NCBI GenBank assembly: GCA_030407005.1
Contig: JAUDYN010000006.1
Coordinates: 1,674,001 to 1,738,000 of the forward strand
DNA length: 64,000 nt
DNA from: Desarmillaria ectypa
Taxonomy: Eukaryota; Basidiomycota; Agaricomycetes; Agaricales; Physalacriaceae
Direction of reading: 5' to 3'
Positions 23,240 to 34,631 of the stretch are shown piece by piece. The first letter of the stretch is position 1. Every line of letters starts with the position of its first letter. The translations under genes and the position numbers were made by a program. Below the pieces are notes generated by a model, which was not told the origin of the DNA, ran no database searches, and saw only the letters and a program-made list of their open reading frames with translations.

Positions 23240-26200
23240 GGCAAAGTTCTGTTTGGGAAAATGGGGGCACCAAAAGTTAATGTAACAGCCCGGCGGTTAT
23301 AAGTACGCCAGCTGATAAGTAAGAACATATGAAGGCTTGATCGAAGAAGCCCCAGGAACCATGAACTCCATCAACGCGAGATAGAGACAATTTTCGGATC
23401 ACGCTAGAGACACAGACGAATTCGAATTTGGAAATGTATAAGAACTTTTGAAGAGGTACGGTGACCGCCCCACATTCATCTATCTTTCATCTTGGTGAAA
23501 CGGACGAAGAAGAAGCTGCATACAGGTTCTAGACTGGGACCATGGACAGAAAAAATGAAGACGTACTGCCTCACGGAGATGTAAGACTGTGTCGATGTCG
23601 GTAATGTTGCTGACCTAGCGTCCGAGAGCGGGAGAGAATGAAAGTGTCTGCATATTTCATGACCAGATGATCAAGTGTCCATATGGTGCTGAAACTGATA
23701 TCCATGCAAAGATATTATAAGGTCACAGATGTACTACTTACTGTTCGTCAAGGAAGGTTAGCCAGAAGATAGTTCGGAATTTGAATCCAGTAGCGGCAGT
23801 TGCCGGGCCCCCGATTCTTTCCCTTTGTACAAAGATTCGGCAGCTGGTTTCTTTTTGTAGGTCAAAGTGCTGGTGCAAAAAGCTCGCTCGGCAGCTGTGC
23901 TGCCAGATTACATTTTTCACAATCTACATCTCAGAGTGATATGTGCTTTTCATTCGAACTGCTTGCCCCTACCTACTATAATGTCGAAAACTCCCGAAAA
24001 GCCTTATAAGAAATACGGCCGAATATTGCCCAGATAAGAGGTCATAATGCGGCATACCAGGTCCGATGCTGCCAAATAAGGAGTGGTACCCCTATGATTC
24101 CATGATATATGCCTTATAACGGCCATTGCTGCTGATAAAATGCCTATATGGCTCATAATACACCGGAACTTGTTACACCCTAGTGTGACATTACAGCATT
24201 ATGTTATCTTATACGTCATTTCTATTTTGGACAATTCCGACAATGTACCGTACAGTGCGCCAACCAATAGGGAGACATCGGGATTGAAGCATGCGCAGCC
24301 ACATAGACGTTGCCGTGAAGCCGTTGCGTGTCGTGTGCTCACTAATCACTTAAGCCGACTCAGAGTATAGCCCCTGTCCAGATGCTGCTCAGGACAGTTA
24401 CGCCTTGCTATAACCCTCTGTCGTTTCCCCATTCTTCAGAACGAATCAGGGAACGTAGCAGTGCCACCGGTACTAGTCGATCCAACACATGGACAGTGGT
24501 TAATATTAGTAGTACAGCTCCTGCAGTCAATTGCGGTCGTCTTTTTCTCCAAAGTGTTGCGTAAGTTCGTTTAATGTTGAAACCTGGACTTATTCGAAGG
24601 ACCATACCGCATTCCCGAAGACGCCATCGATGCTGGTATTTCGCCCATGCCTCCGGGATATCTTCCGGATATGAATCTCCAAGGTTCTTTCGACAACCTA
24701 CAAGCGATTTTGATAATTGCGATGAATAGAGATAAGCTTCTCCATGTTTGCTTCCAACGTAATTGTGTACACTTTGGTTCGAAGCATCCTTCGAAGTTTA
24801 GGCATCGTCCTTTATAGGGCACACCGAGGCGCGCGCACCAGTTAACACGTGGATCGTAAGCAGAAAAATATCATCGTCCTCGTCGTCCGATGCCTCCACG
24901 TTGTCGAGCAGTCACTGAAGCAGGTACCACCAAAAGGGCCATTGTTGTTCCGTGAGCCGCCAGGGTACAGCCACAGCCAGCCACCCGCTTCGTCCGGTTG
25001 CGTGCGATGAAAACCTTTGCTCCGATACTCCGTATTGCTCCGTTTTCTGCTCGTCTCCCTCGTATTTCATCGTGAGCTATCTGCTCAACGTCGAGTTTCC
25101 ATTATCATTTCCTGTTTTCTCTTATCTATCTACCCGTTCCTCTTACATCACAGCAATGGTCTTCGGTCCTAGAGTCAACAAGTTCATGTGCGCTGATTCG
25201 ACGTGGGCTGGGCCACGAAGACTGACCTGGATTGGCTCTGTAGACCCTACCTCTCGCTCGGTGTTGCTACGGCAGCCTTCATCTTCCAGACGTGCGTCTG
25301 TTCGATCACTGATGGGCGTCAGCTCATTGACGACGATGTCTTACTAGGACGGTCCTATATCCTTGGCACCATGAACTAGACGACGCCTTCCACAAGCTGA
25401 AAGGCGAGCAGGCGAGGATGCTCAAAGATTTTCACGACGTGTGTCATGATGGCCGTTACCCTTACGACCGGCTTATTGACGGCTTCTATAGATGAAGCTG
25501 AAACGTTTTGATGAACTGGAGAGGAAGGTCATTGGTGTAGAGAGACGGCAAGTGAGTTCCCTTAGTATCTGCAGTGCAGCGTATCAATTCATCTCCCAAC
25601 AGGATGTCGTAGAACAAGCGGTGCGACACCTATGATTGTTGTTGTACCCATAGATGTAGAGGTAAGTACGCTGAATCGTCCATATTACTTGCCTCCCTGC
25701 AATCTTTTACTTTCTTTGCTTTTCTACTACTCGTCATGCTGATTGAATCTTTTGTAGTACATAACCTATTTATATAATACTGCGCAGGTTACAGCGCTTC
25801 CTACACTCCCGACCCTAATGGCTCATCTACGAACGATTTTCGATCTACGGTATTCTACAGGCTCGGGGATGGCAGGTTTTCTGGTGTCTAGAGCTACTAA
25901 GTATGATAGAAATCTTGCAATGCATGAAAGGCCATTGTCGCAATCCAATATACCGGCAACTATCGATGCCGATTGCCGGTGAAGGCATGTGAGTAAAAAA
26001 AGGTCAATTTGAGTCAAGCGAAGATTTATTCAACTGACCGTGGGCTTGGATCAGTAACTCAGAAGGATACGGATTCCATGGCCAGAAGGCTCTCACCTCG
26101 TTCGAATAGCCACTGAGCGTGCCTTGCGATGCCACAGATTGCTCAGAGAGCACTTGTTTCGATGGATGGCATGCAAGGCATTGGGATGATGCCCGGGTGG

Positions 26201-27130
26201 AAATAGGGGTTGCGACAATTCTGACTGGAAACCTTCGCCCACTGCTTCCCTCATCGCTTTCGTAAAGGTTTATATGGCGACGGTAATCTCTTATAGGCCT
26301 CGGTGCTGGGAGTGGAACCAGAGGATGCGTCCTGTATGATCCAGCGCTGGGACAGCATTCAAGTTTTTGGCTCACATGACTTAACGATGAGCATGTGCAT
26401 GTACGTCCTGTATGCTTTAGTGCTCGGACTTGAGATTATTTGGATCTATCCTGCCACAATTCACGGACAGCTTGTCTGTGCTTGCTCCGGTGGGCGAATA
26501 TTTTCAGGGGCCCCTATATTCCCTACACCTTTGCATTTTAGTATACTTACTGTACTTTAGTATTCACACCTTTGACGGTAATTCTGAGAGACCGCGGGGG
26601 CTACGCTGAATCAGTTTGGCCCAAAGAGTGTTCGGCACCGTAGTACAAGCATGTGTAGTATGGACTCTGGTTAGCATCCTTCTCAGGGACATGAAAACTA
26701 GAATAAACATCGACCACCACCAGTACACATGTGCTGGAAACGAGTTTGTACCGGACTTCGGTCCAAGAGCCGATGAACCTGGAAAACATCTTTGGTCCCA
26801 AAGGCTTAACAAGTTAGTGTCACAGGTACTGGCCATGCTGCACTTACCTTCTAGATTACGCTGGAGTTGGGGTAATAGGCCTTCCGAAGCGGCGCGAGAT
26901 ACAAAATGTGATAAAAGGCATTTCATCTCTTGAAAGCAGATCAGCCTCGAATCTAGGTTTCTTTTTCTTGAACGAATCGATTTGTAGGATACACAATCAT
27001 GGTGAGTTTCTATGTCGGACTATAGCCGTTCGTGTCATTCACACCCTGCGTAGACCACGTCTGGTCTCGTCGATGGACCTATCAAGGACTTGGAAAAGCT
27101 GCCAGTGCACAAAGATTGAGGAAAAACCTG
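23240..27130. other. 3.9 kb gene-poor stretch with unassigned coding scraps
   Basis: Two places look partly coding but unrecognised. On the minus strand, 24408-24700 reads LGDSYPEDIPEAWAKYQHRW and continues to a hydrophobic segment (LTAGAVLLILTTVHVL). On the plus strand, 25156-25560 gives MVFGPRVNKFMCADSTW, then in other frames LSLGVATAAFIFQTCVCS and DDAFHKLKGEQARMLKDFHD. No intron set joins them cleanly, so both may be decayed genes. The rest shows nothing I can support. Confidence 0.35.
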
Positions 27131-28908
27131 AGAGCCGAGATGCACTCCCTATTCCCGCCAGCGCTTCTTCGTGTACTTTTCCCGGGGGAGGTCTCCGGGT
27201 GTGGATGACTGTTTTAGGGGTGTAAGGATGCTGCTTCCCATCAACTGTCTGGCGCCGACTAATATCTGTCTAGGTGGAACACCCAGTTTTCTACCTTCGG
27301 GTGGGTAGCCTTGCACCCGCTATATCACCGCCTCATCGTCATATTACAGGTACACAAACACGTATGGCGTTTACAATAGTCTATGTAGATTTCGCTTTTA
27401 TTCGACGAGGATTTCTGATGACGCTTGAATCTAGATTTTTACGTCCGGGAATACGTAGTCAACAAGTATACATCGTCTCAGATGGGGTATGTTTGAATGA
27501 ATTCTTGACAAAGACACTCGATGACATGTTCTACAGCTGGGTTGGTAGTGTACAACTGATGTTAATGCTCTTTATTGGTCTGATCAGCGGGAGACTTTAT
27601 AATACTGGTTACTTGTATGTCATAGTTGTCCACTGCCCTCGTCATCGCCTGATCTAACTTGAGCACCAGCTACCACCTCATGATCGGAGGGGGGATGCTG
27701 TTCATCTTTTGTCTCTTTATGCTCTCTTTGATGCGACAATATTATCAGGTTCGTGCGATCTGCTACGCTTGAAGGTCAACGGATTTATTCAATTATAGAT
27801 CATTATTTCTAACGCCGCCGTTCTTTTGCGATGGGAGTCGCAACTTCAGGAAGTTGGTCTTTCATGAAGGGGTGCTATCAGGGCAACCTTCCCATGATAG
27901 GTCGCAGGTTTGGGCGGTGTCATACAACATATAATGCTAAACAAACTGTTCCATGGACCTGTGGGATTCCACAATGACGTTCGCATCAGCGCTGGACTAT
28001 TGCTTATAGCCATACCTTTGATGCAAACACGATTGCCGCCGAGCCCAAGGAAGGAAGGAACTATTCTTCTAGACGTGAGTCATTTCTTCAGAGAGGGTAC
28101 GTATGCTACAACGGTCGCAGGGTACGCAGAGCACAATCAGTGAGGACTTGCACCATCTTAGATACACACTTAGGACCATCGTCACTATCTCTGGCCTATT
28201 TTTCCCTATTTTTTTTCTCACACCTAAATGCGATCAAAGATGGTATTAGCTCAGACGTGGCTTTTTATGTGGTTGGTTTTTTTCACCAAGTGTTGCGCAC
28301 CACTTACGATCTCGGTAGATACCAGTGATGAACGTGTTCGCAGTTGTTGGCAGAATCGTCTAGCCAGCGACAGTCCATTGGATTAGAATATATAACGTCG
28401 TTATTAACTGCGTCGGGATATGCTCGATTCTGTTCTGCTTGATAACAATCAAGACTGTTGCTACGACGTTCAGTTTCGCAGCGATTTACGGTCTATTTGC
28501 GGAGGGGGACTGTATGTGTGGCCATTCTACTCAGGCTTTGTAACTTTAGATATGGGATTGTTCGCGCCGATGATTGGTTCACTAACCCGGAAAGACTCAG
28601 AGATTGGGGCACGAATGGGAATATGTTTTACATTCACTGGTGAGTAGCAGCCATCGAAAGGTTACGCAGCTTGACTTATTCGAATCCAGGACTCGGCGGA
28701 CTTGTCGGTGAGTAGTCTGCTTTTCGAAACATAAACAATTCTTCCAAGGTCTTTTACAGGGACGCCAGTAGCTGGTGCCCTCCTGACGTCGTCTTATATA
28801 TGGTGGAAGCCTATTTTATTTGCAGGACTCTGTACATCTTGCGGGGCTCTCCTTTTTGCATGTGCTCGAATTGGCGTAGCTAGGTATAAGGGTACTCAAA
28901 AAGTATAG
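27131..28908 (+). pseudogene. decayed monocarboxylate-transporter-like MFS gene
   Basis: Pieces in successive frames follow the order of a fungal MCT-like (MCH) transporter: GGGLRVWMTVLGV, DFYVREY, WVGSVQLMLMLFIGLISGR, HLMIGGGMLFIFCLFMLSL, IMLNKLFHGPVGFHNDVRIS, PLMQTRLPPSPRKEGTIL, GLFAPMIGSLTRKDSEIGAR and the last exon GTPVAGALLTSSYIWWKPIL, ending ARYKGTQKV. In-frame stops (for example after LQEVGLS) and frame changes without splice signals separate the pieces. Several helices are missing or garbled. The final exon is intact, which suggests fairly recent loss. It sits in the gene-poor stretch and would have been a 12-helix plasma-membrane carrier. Confidence 0.8.
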
Positions 28909-29025
28909 AGTTAGGAGAACGACCATAAACTCCATACTAATCGATACAAAGACCTACAACATGCCGATGCTACAAAGTACCGTCCAAATTAAGAGATTAC
29001 CAATGTATAAGAGATGTCCAGCATC

Positions 29026-31099
29026 CTACATCCCACCCAACGCTTCCCGACACATCGGGCAAGTCTGACTCCTCGTCAGCCACTTCCTCAAACACACCTC
29101 ATGAAAGGCATGCCCACAGCTCGGACTCACAGCACCCTTATCAGCCTCTTTGAACTGCGTCAGACAGACCCCGCATCGATCCACCTTTTTTCCTAACAAG
29201 ACCAGCTTCAACTTGACCCTCCCGTCTTTCATCACCCTCCGCCGCTCCACCGACACACAGCCTAGCTTAGGCATGGGCAGCGGAGGCGAAGATCGAGTGT
29301 GCGTTACGGAGGCGGGCCCCATAATTTCCGAAACCAGTAGTAATGTCTTTGATTTTGAAAGAGTGAGAATGACGGATGGAGTGAAGAGTATCAAGAGATC
29401 TCACGTCGTAGTTCGACCCGTCAGACACGTCGTCGCGTTCCAAGCTTGCCATCAGCAGGTCAAAGTCTGTCAGTTCGCGTGCAGAAGAAGAGGAAGCGGA
29501 GGGCGTGACGACGGGCGTGTCGAAATCGATGAGAAGGTCCTCGGGACAAAATACGGGATTGGTTGGGATATTTTGAGAGGTTGCCTGCCCAGGACGGGGT
29601 GGCAAAGGTCTTCCGAGATAATGATGGCGTGTCGGTGTTTCCGAAGATGCTGGGGAGGGAACGGCCGATGATGGGGAAGACTGTGGAGATATAGGAAATG
29701 AAGCGGTTGACAAAGGATGCATATATGGTCTCGCAGATCGAACAGAAGAGTCTGTGTTATCAGGCTGACAGTACTGGCTCGGACTGGTCGATGGACCGAG
29801 AGCTTCAACGTCAGATGTGGAGGGAAGTGATCCTGGTAGTGGTGGCGGGTTTTTGCTCCGGTCGGTTGTGATCGCAACGTTCGCCTCTAGAGTATTTATA
29901 GGTGACGCTAGAGGCGATGAGGGCTGGCTAAGGATATGAGGCTGTGCAGCTCCGGGAGGCGGGGGAGGAGGGCGATGGACCTGACGAGGTGGTGGTGGTG
30001 GTGGGGGGAGACGGCATGTACGCGGTGGAAAGCTGGAACTCGTGGATGGGAAAGGATAGTCCTGAGTAGGCGACGCATCCGGAGACGATACTGCCTCCAC
30101 TGCAGATAACAGGCTCGTCGGCGGCTCTAGCTCTGATTCCAACACTTCCCAAGAGTCCAATGTTTCGCAACTTCTCGAATGTTCCTTGCCTTTTGAGAAT
30201 AGCTTACGTCCAAGAGGACTGTCTCCCCGCGGGGAAGATGACGGCGACAATGGAAGTCTGAGAGAAGAGGAAGACATTGTTGCCCTTAGGGACGTCGTGC
30301 TCCTCAAGAATGGCGAAGACAACCGGTACGGAGTGTTCTGTTGATCTGATTGAGCCGCTGGAGCCTTAAGAGACAGAAGACGGAAAGGAGAGAGGGAAAG
30401 ATGTCTGGAACGGCTCGGTGGTGGCGGTGACGGCTCAGCATCGTCGGAATCAGAGTCTAGGATAGCACGATCAGTGACCAGTCTGCGCCCGCGGTTATGT
30501 ACTGGGTCACTGTGCGTGGAAGACGGCGTCCACCGCTTTTGAAACCGTTTGCTCGTCTGATTTTCGGTCGCTCCGATAACTGAGGTCATTTCAATGATCT
30601 CGAGTGACTCATCCGAGTCTGGATCCGAGTGCGGACTGGTAGGTGACGGGGGCGAATTGTGAGGAGAATTTTGGGTAGAGTTTGTCTGCCGAGGTGCGGT
30701 TACTAGCGTCGTGGTGCTAGGACAGACAGACAACGGTGGTGTCGAAATTGCTTCGAGAAACGACGGTGGAGGGTAGTCAGGAATACTCATTTCTATTTTT
30801 CAATGAGTATCGTATCCATTTCTTTGAAATAAGCGAAACATACCGTCTTCATCTCGATGGTGTCTTGGCTGTCGAGTCGCAGTTCGACCAGAGGGTTTAG
30901 TGTGTCCATGCCTAGGCCCTACATTAAATCGTATCTCTTCTTCATCCCTTCGCTTTTCCGTCCTTCTGACGCCTTTCTTTGTCTTAAGTTTTCGGACACG
31001 ACCAGCATTATCTGGTGGTATCAGGGTGACCTGGCCATGGTGGCTTACTGCGTGGGTGAGGTAGGGAGCGATACGTGCTGCGTCCGCAACTCGCGACAT
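29026..31099 (-). CDS. RING-H2 E3 ubiquitin ligase with long disordered region
   Basis: A C-terminal RING-H2 finger reads CGVC, then SCGHAFHEVCLRKW, then CPMC, which gives the C3H2C3 ligands expected of an E3 ubiquitin ligase. About 500 residues upstream are Ser/Pro-rich and probably disordered, with polyproline runs (PPPPPPP) that could bind SH3 or WW domains. The longest open frame starts at 30790, but a good intron (gtatgt to aaatag, 51 nt) joins it in frame to an upstream exon MSRVADAARIAPYLTHAVSH that starts at 31099. A second intron (gtaacg to gctag) near 29300 connects the disordered part to the RING exon; without it the frame ends just before the finger. The target is unknown. It is divergent from ERV25 over 158 bp. 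Confidence 0.85.
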
Positions 31100-31257
31100 C
31101 GTGATGGAGGCTAACGTCAAGGCAAGGAAGATCCTGCAGGCGGGAGGCTGTTGCACAGCTGCACCATAGCTGCATGTCGGTGGGCAGGGATGAGGTCAAT
31201 GTTTGACATATGTTTGTCACCACGGAGACAAGTCAATACGCGTAAATAGCCTCCTCG
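31100..31257. promoter_or_regulatory. bidirectional promoter, RING ligase / ERV25
   Basis: Only 158 bp separate two divergent start codons, so the core promoters must share this spacer. No specific motif was assigned. Confidence 0.5.
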
Positions 31258-32110
31258 ATGTCTCTTCCACGTCGCCCACAGGTTTCGGCGGCTTCGTGGC
31301 TGTTGTTCTTGTCTTTTCTGTTTCTGGCACCTCTAGAAACGTATGCCATAAAATTCTCTTTACAAGCATATCGATACCCCCCAGCAAAATGCATATGGAA
31401 TCCAGCACACGCCGACACGCTGGTTATCGTCACCGCGAACGTTGCTCCCGGAGACAAGCAGAGGGTGGACATAGAAATTGTTGATTCAAGTCCGCAGAAG
31501 AATGTGTACCTTAGTAAGAGGAACATCAATGAAGAGACGAGGTTGGCTATAACGACACACGCCGGGGGAGAGGTGGGAGTATGTTTCAAGAATTATCTTG
31601 ACCCAGGTATGCCTCTCCTTTGTTCTCTTGCCACGCAGTGTCTCATGCATGGGTAGATGTACGGTCAGAGTCGTCAAAAATGTCTCGTATAATCGACTTG
31701 GATGTCGATATCGGTGCTGATGCTGTTGACTACAAGTGCGTTCACTTTACGTATCTTAATGTTCAGGCTTTCATCTTTTGCCTCTAGTGCCATTGCAAAT
31801 CAAGAGTCTCTGTCCGGACTTGAAACTGAAATGCGGAAGCTAGAGGGATTGGTGAAGGAGATTGTGGACGAGATGGGGTATCTCAAAAAGCGGGAAGAGC
31901 GGTTCACCGACACTAATAGTGCGTATTTTATGATAGCGTGCCCCTTGTGCGCTCTTATTCGTATCAGAAGTTTGATGTTTCTTTTCAGCTTCCACCAACC
32001 AGCGCGTCCAGAACTTTGCCTGGTTTACCATTATTTCTCTCACGGGTTTAGGAGTGTGGCAAATCATGCATCTTCGCGCATTCTTCAAGCGCAAATATCT
32101 CATTGATTAA
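31258..32110 (+). CDS. ERV25: p24 family cargo receptor Erv25 (TMED10-like)
   Basis: Erv25 is a p24-delta protein of COPII/COPI vesicles that helps load cargo between ER and Golgi. The N-terminal signal peptide (ASWLLFLSFLFLAPLETYA) is followed by IKFSLQAYRYPPAKCIWN and a GOLD domain whose Cys pair is in KCIWN and VCFKN. Next come a membrane-proximal coiled coil (LSGLETEMRKLEGLVKEIVD), one transmembrane helix (FTIISLTGLGVWQIMHL) and the short cytosolic tail RAFFKRKYLID, with the FF and basic signals used for coat binding. Three small introns were placed at 31.6, 31.74 and 31.92 kb. Confidence 0.93.
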
Positions 32111-32534
32111 GGCACATTTGTATTACGAAGTATTTCCTTGTAATGGACAGACGGGTTGGGTTCACTGTTACTGACAGTTTTCTCTCAAGTACAGAACACC
32201 AACTTTCAAGCAGCATTCCACACCTGTACGAAAATGCTTACTCTTGCGACATACCTAGCTAGTCTACCCTAGGCAAACTCTCAAATCACTTGACAGGCAA
32301 GAAGTAATTTTTTGCGAGTTTGAGAAAACTTTGGAACATCGGGAAGTTAGAAATGGACGACAGCTTTTCAACTTCGGCTGGCAAAACATTCAATCATTGC
32401 GCGATATAAAAAATCATGTCGTGCGTGTACACTTCATTGTGAGTGTTTGAGCTCACAGATATACTATGAAGATAGATAATAAATCAAATCGATAATTGGT
32501 ATTTCAACTTTCTCGAAGAAACTTTCTCCCGCTT
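32111..32534. other. convergent 3' region of ERV25 and the CsbD-like gene
   Basis: No coding frame of note. Both neighbouring transcripts end here. Confidence 0.4.
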
Positions 32535-32979
32535 CTACACCCATGAGTTTGCATCTTGCTGAGCCTGACCCTTGTCGTGCTTTAAATTGCCTGGCCAGCG
32601 TGTTAGCATTCTTCGTTGTGGGTTTGTGGTCTGAGATGCAACTCACCCTGAGCTCGTTGTGACTTGTCGTCAAAAACGGCGCCGACAACGGAGTCCTTCT
32701 TGCCCTCCAATCGGTCGGCAGCGCCTTGGGCCCAGTTCTTGGCTTGAGCAGCATTGTACTCTGCCTCACCGGCTGCGTGTTCTTCCTTTCCGGATTGTTG
32801 CCATGTTTGGGCGCCCGTAAGGTTCCCGACGGCCTCAACGACATTGCCCTTTACGGAGTGGTATTGACCAGTGGTCTTACTGCGAGAAAGTCAATAAGGT
32901 GGGGGAAAAGTATCAACGGCGCTTACTTGGACTCGCCAGAAGCGGTAGAGCTGGGGTTTCCGTTGTTGATTGAAGACAT
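32535..32979 (-). CDS. CsbD-like small stress-response protein
   Basis: A short hydrophilic protein of about 105 residues: MSSINNGNPSSTASGESN, then GQYHSVKGNVVEAVGNLTGA, a central EEHAAGEAEYNAAQAKNW, ADRLEGKKDSVVGAVFDDKS, and the tail NLKHDKGQAQQDANSWV. The VKGN / VVGA pattern is that of the CsbD-like family found in fungi and bacteria as a general stress protein of unknown mechanism; some fungal relatives are annotated as cruciform-DNA-binding. Two introns (32.88-32.93 kb and 32.59-32.65 kb) were resolved. A broken paralogue lies at 10.7-11.0 kb. Confidence 0.85.
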
Positions 32980-33246
32980 GGTGGACTTATAAAGTGGAGA
33001 GATTGTTTAGTCAATGGGAGTCTTTGTGATGATAATGTTGCTGTGAATAAACTCACTTTATATATCCCCAGATCTCCAACACAGACGTCATATCTGACTT
33101 TTGTTACTGCGTCATTCCGCTCACGAAGTTGGAGTAGTTCCTTTATCCCCCTATGACGCTGTTTCTAATAACGGCAATAAAAAGGGTAAAGGCTCCACGT
33201 CGCAATACTCCAGAGGCGATCACTCGGCTTATCATCTTCCCACATA

Positions 33247-33450
33247 GTGGAGGTTTTACGATGGAAGGAGCGCTATAGAAAGTTGTTACTGCGGAAATGG
33301 CGTTTGTGCCGATTCTGCAGGCTGACTGTTGAAGACAAAGTTCATGCTCTCCTCTCCTGTACAGGTCACATCGAACTTGCACACCGCCAGAATCGCTTCT
33401 TTGCAGACCCCTCGGCCATCGTTACCACATTCCATGAATTTCGTACTTCT
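33247..33450 (+). mobile_element. scrap of a non-LTR retrotransposon C-terminal zinc knuckle
   Basis: The segment RLCRFCRLTVEDKVHALLSC resembles the zinc-binding tail (zf-RVT type) found after the reverse transcriptase or RNase H of basidiomycete LINE-like elements. Nothing of the reverse transcriptase itself is nearby. It is best seen as a short relic. Confidence 0.5.
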
Positions 33451-33896
33451 TCGTGTACTGGACTGGATCAACTATGGTTCCTGATCAGAGTGTCTGAGTT
33501 GCCAGTGCGACGGCTACTACTACTTTTACTACTCCAAGGACGGTTGTCCCTTATCACTTCCGTATTATGCTATGCCAGCCCCCGTCGGATCGTCCGCTTC
33601 GTGAGTCCTTGAGTCTCAGAGGATATGAAGACCGGCTGTCTAACTTTGATGTTTAGCTTCTTTCAAGAACAGTTCATAGAGGGATTTCCTCATCTAATCA
33701 GGTAGGTTCTCAACACTGCAACCCGTGCAGCGCTTAATCCTTTGTCAGTGTTCGCTATCATCCGTACGGTACCCGTCGTGCCTCTCAGAGAGCATCGTAT
33801 ACCCTCGCAGACATTGAAATGAAACCAAAAGACGTGTGTAAGGGATATTAGTCTTCGTTTGATTGAGTAGTGCTTAATAGCTGTACAGCTCTTCGT

Positions 33897-34362
33897 CCTC
33901 CTCTTCTTCAGGATCTTCCGATGACACTCCCGCTTCTGTGACATCCTCTTCTGTTTCTCTCTCCTTCGAGTATTCCGTAAACAACGATCAGTTGATCCAA
34001 CCATGGTCAGCTTCCATTATGCTTTCGTTAGTTCCACATTGATCGTTCTCTGTCAGTAGGTTTTCAACATAGAGCCGAATTCGACGCCAGACGTCAAGAG
34101 GCTCGGCGCAAAAACTGAACCTCCTAGTCGATAAAGTTTTCTACTACGAAAATCTCCAGGATGAGACATTTCACATATGCCCTCTTGGATGCGGCACGGA
34201 ATTCTCTAGATATACGATCCGCGAACATATGAAGACGTTTCACAACCGTTGGACCTCTCAGACGCTACACGCTGATGGTGCGATCTTCCAGTGTTCCTGT
34301 ATTATTCACTCTGGCCACTGTTCAGTCGTTCTGTTGAAGGCTGTGGTCAAACCCGTCTGAGA
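33897..34362 (+). pseudogene. possible C2H2 zinc-finger protein, incomplete
   Basis: A Ser-rich stretch (SSSSSSSGSSDDTPASVTSS) at about 33897-33950 is followed, in another frame at 34118-34362, by VFYYENLQDETFHICPLGCG and then TEFSRYTIREHMKTFH. This is a C-x3-C-x11-H-x4-H pattern of a C2H2 finger. No clean intron or start codon joins the parts. It may be a decayed or a poorly modelled gene; I do not recognise the family. Confidence 0.35.
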
Positions 34363-34631
34363 AATATTTATTGCATTAATTATTTTACACAAATGGATTC
34401 ATCATTGTATTCAACTTCGACGATGCCAAGAAGCCTCCCGCCGCACGCGTCAGCATTGACGGTTTCAGTGAAGCTTGCCGCGCGCGATATATAACTTTGG
34501 GGCTCATGTCTCCTCTATTGCTCCGCTTCCTCCTTTCATCCCATATTCCACAGATACTAGAGAAGAGTACGTAGATCAAGCTCTACTGACTCTTCGCAAG
34601 TCTAATCAATGATCTTCGCAGGATTTACGAC

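Noticed and set aside
29267..30790. 507-codon frame as the whole protein
   Set aside because: It is the middle exon of the RING-H2 gene; good introns at both ends connect it to an N-terminal exon and to the RING finger.
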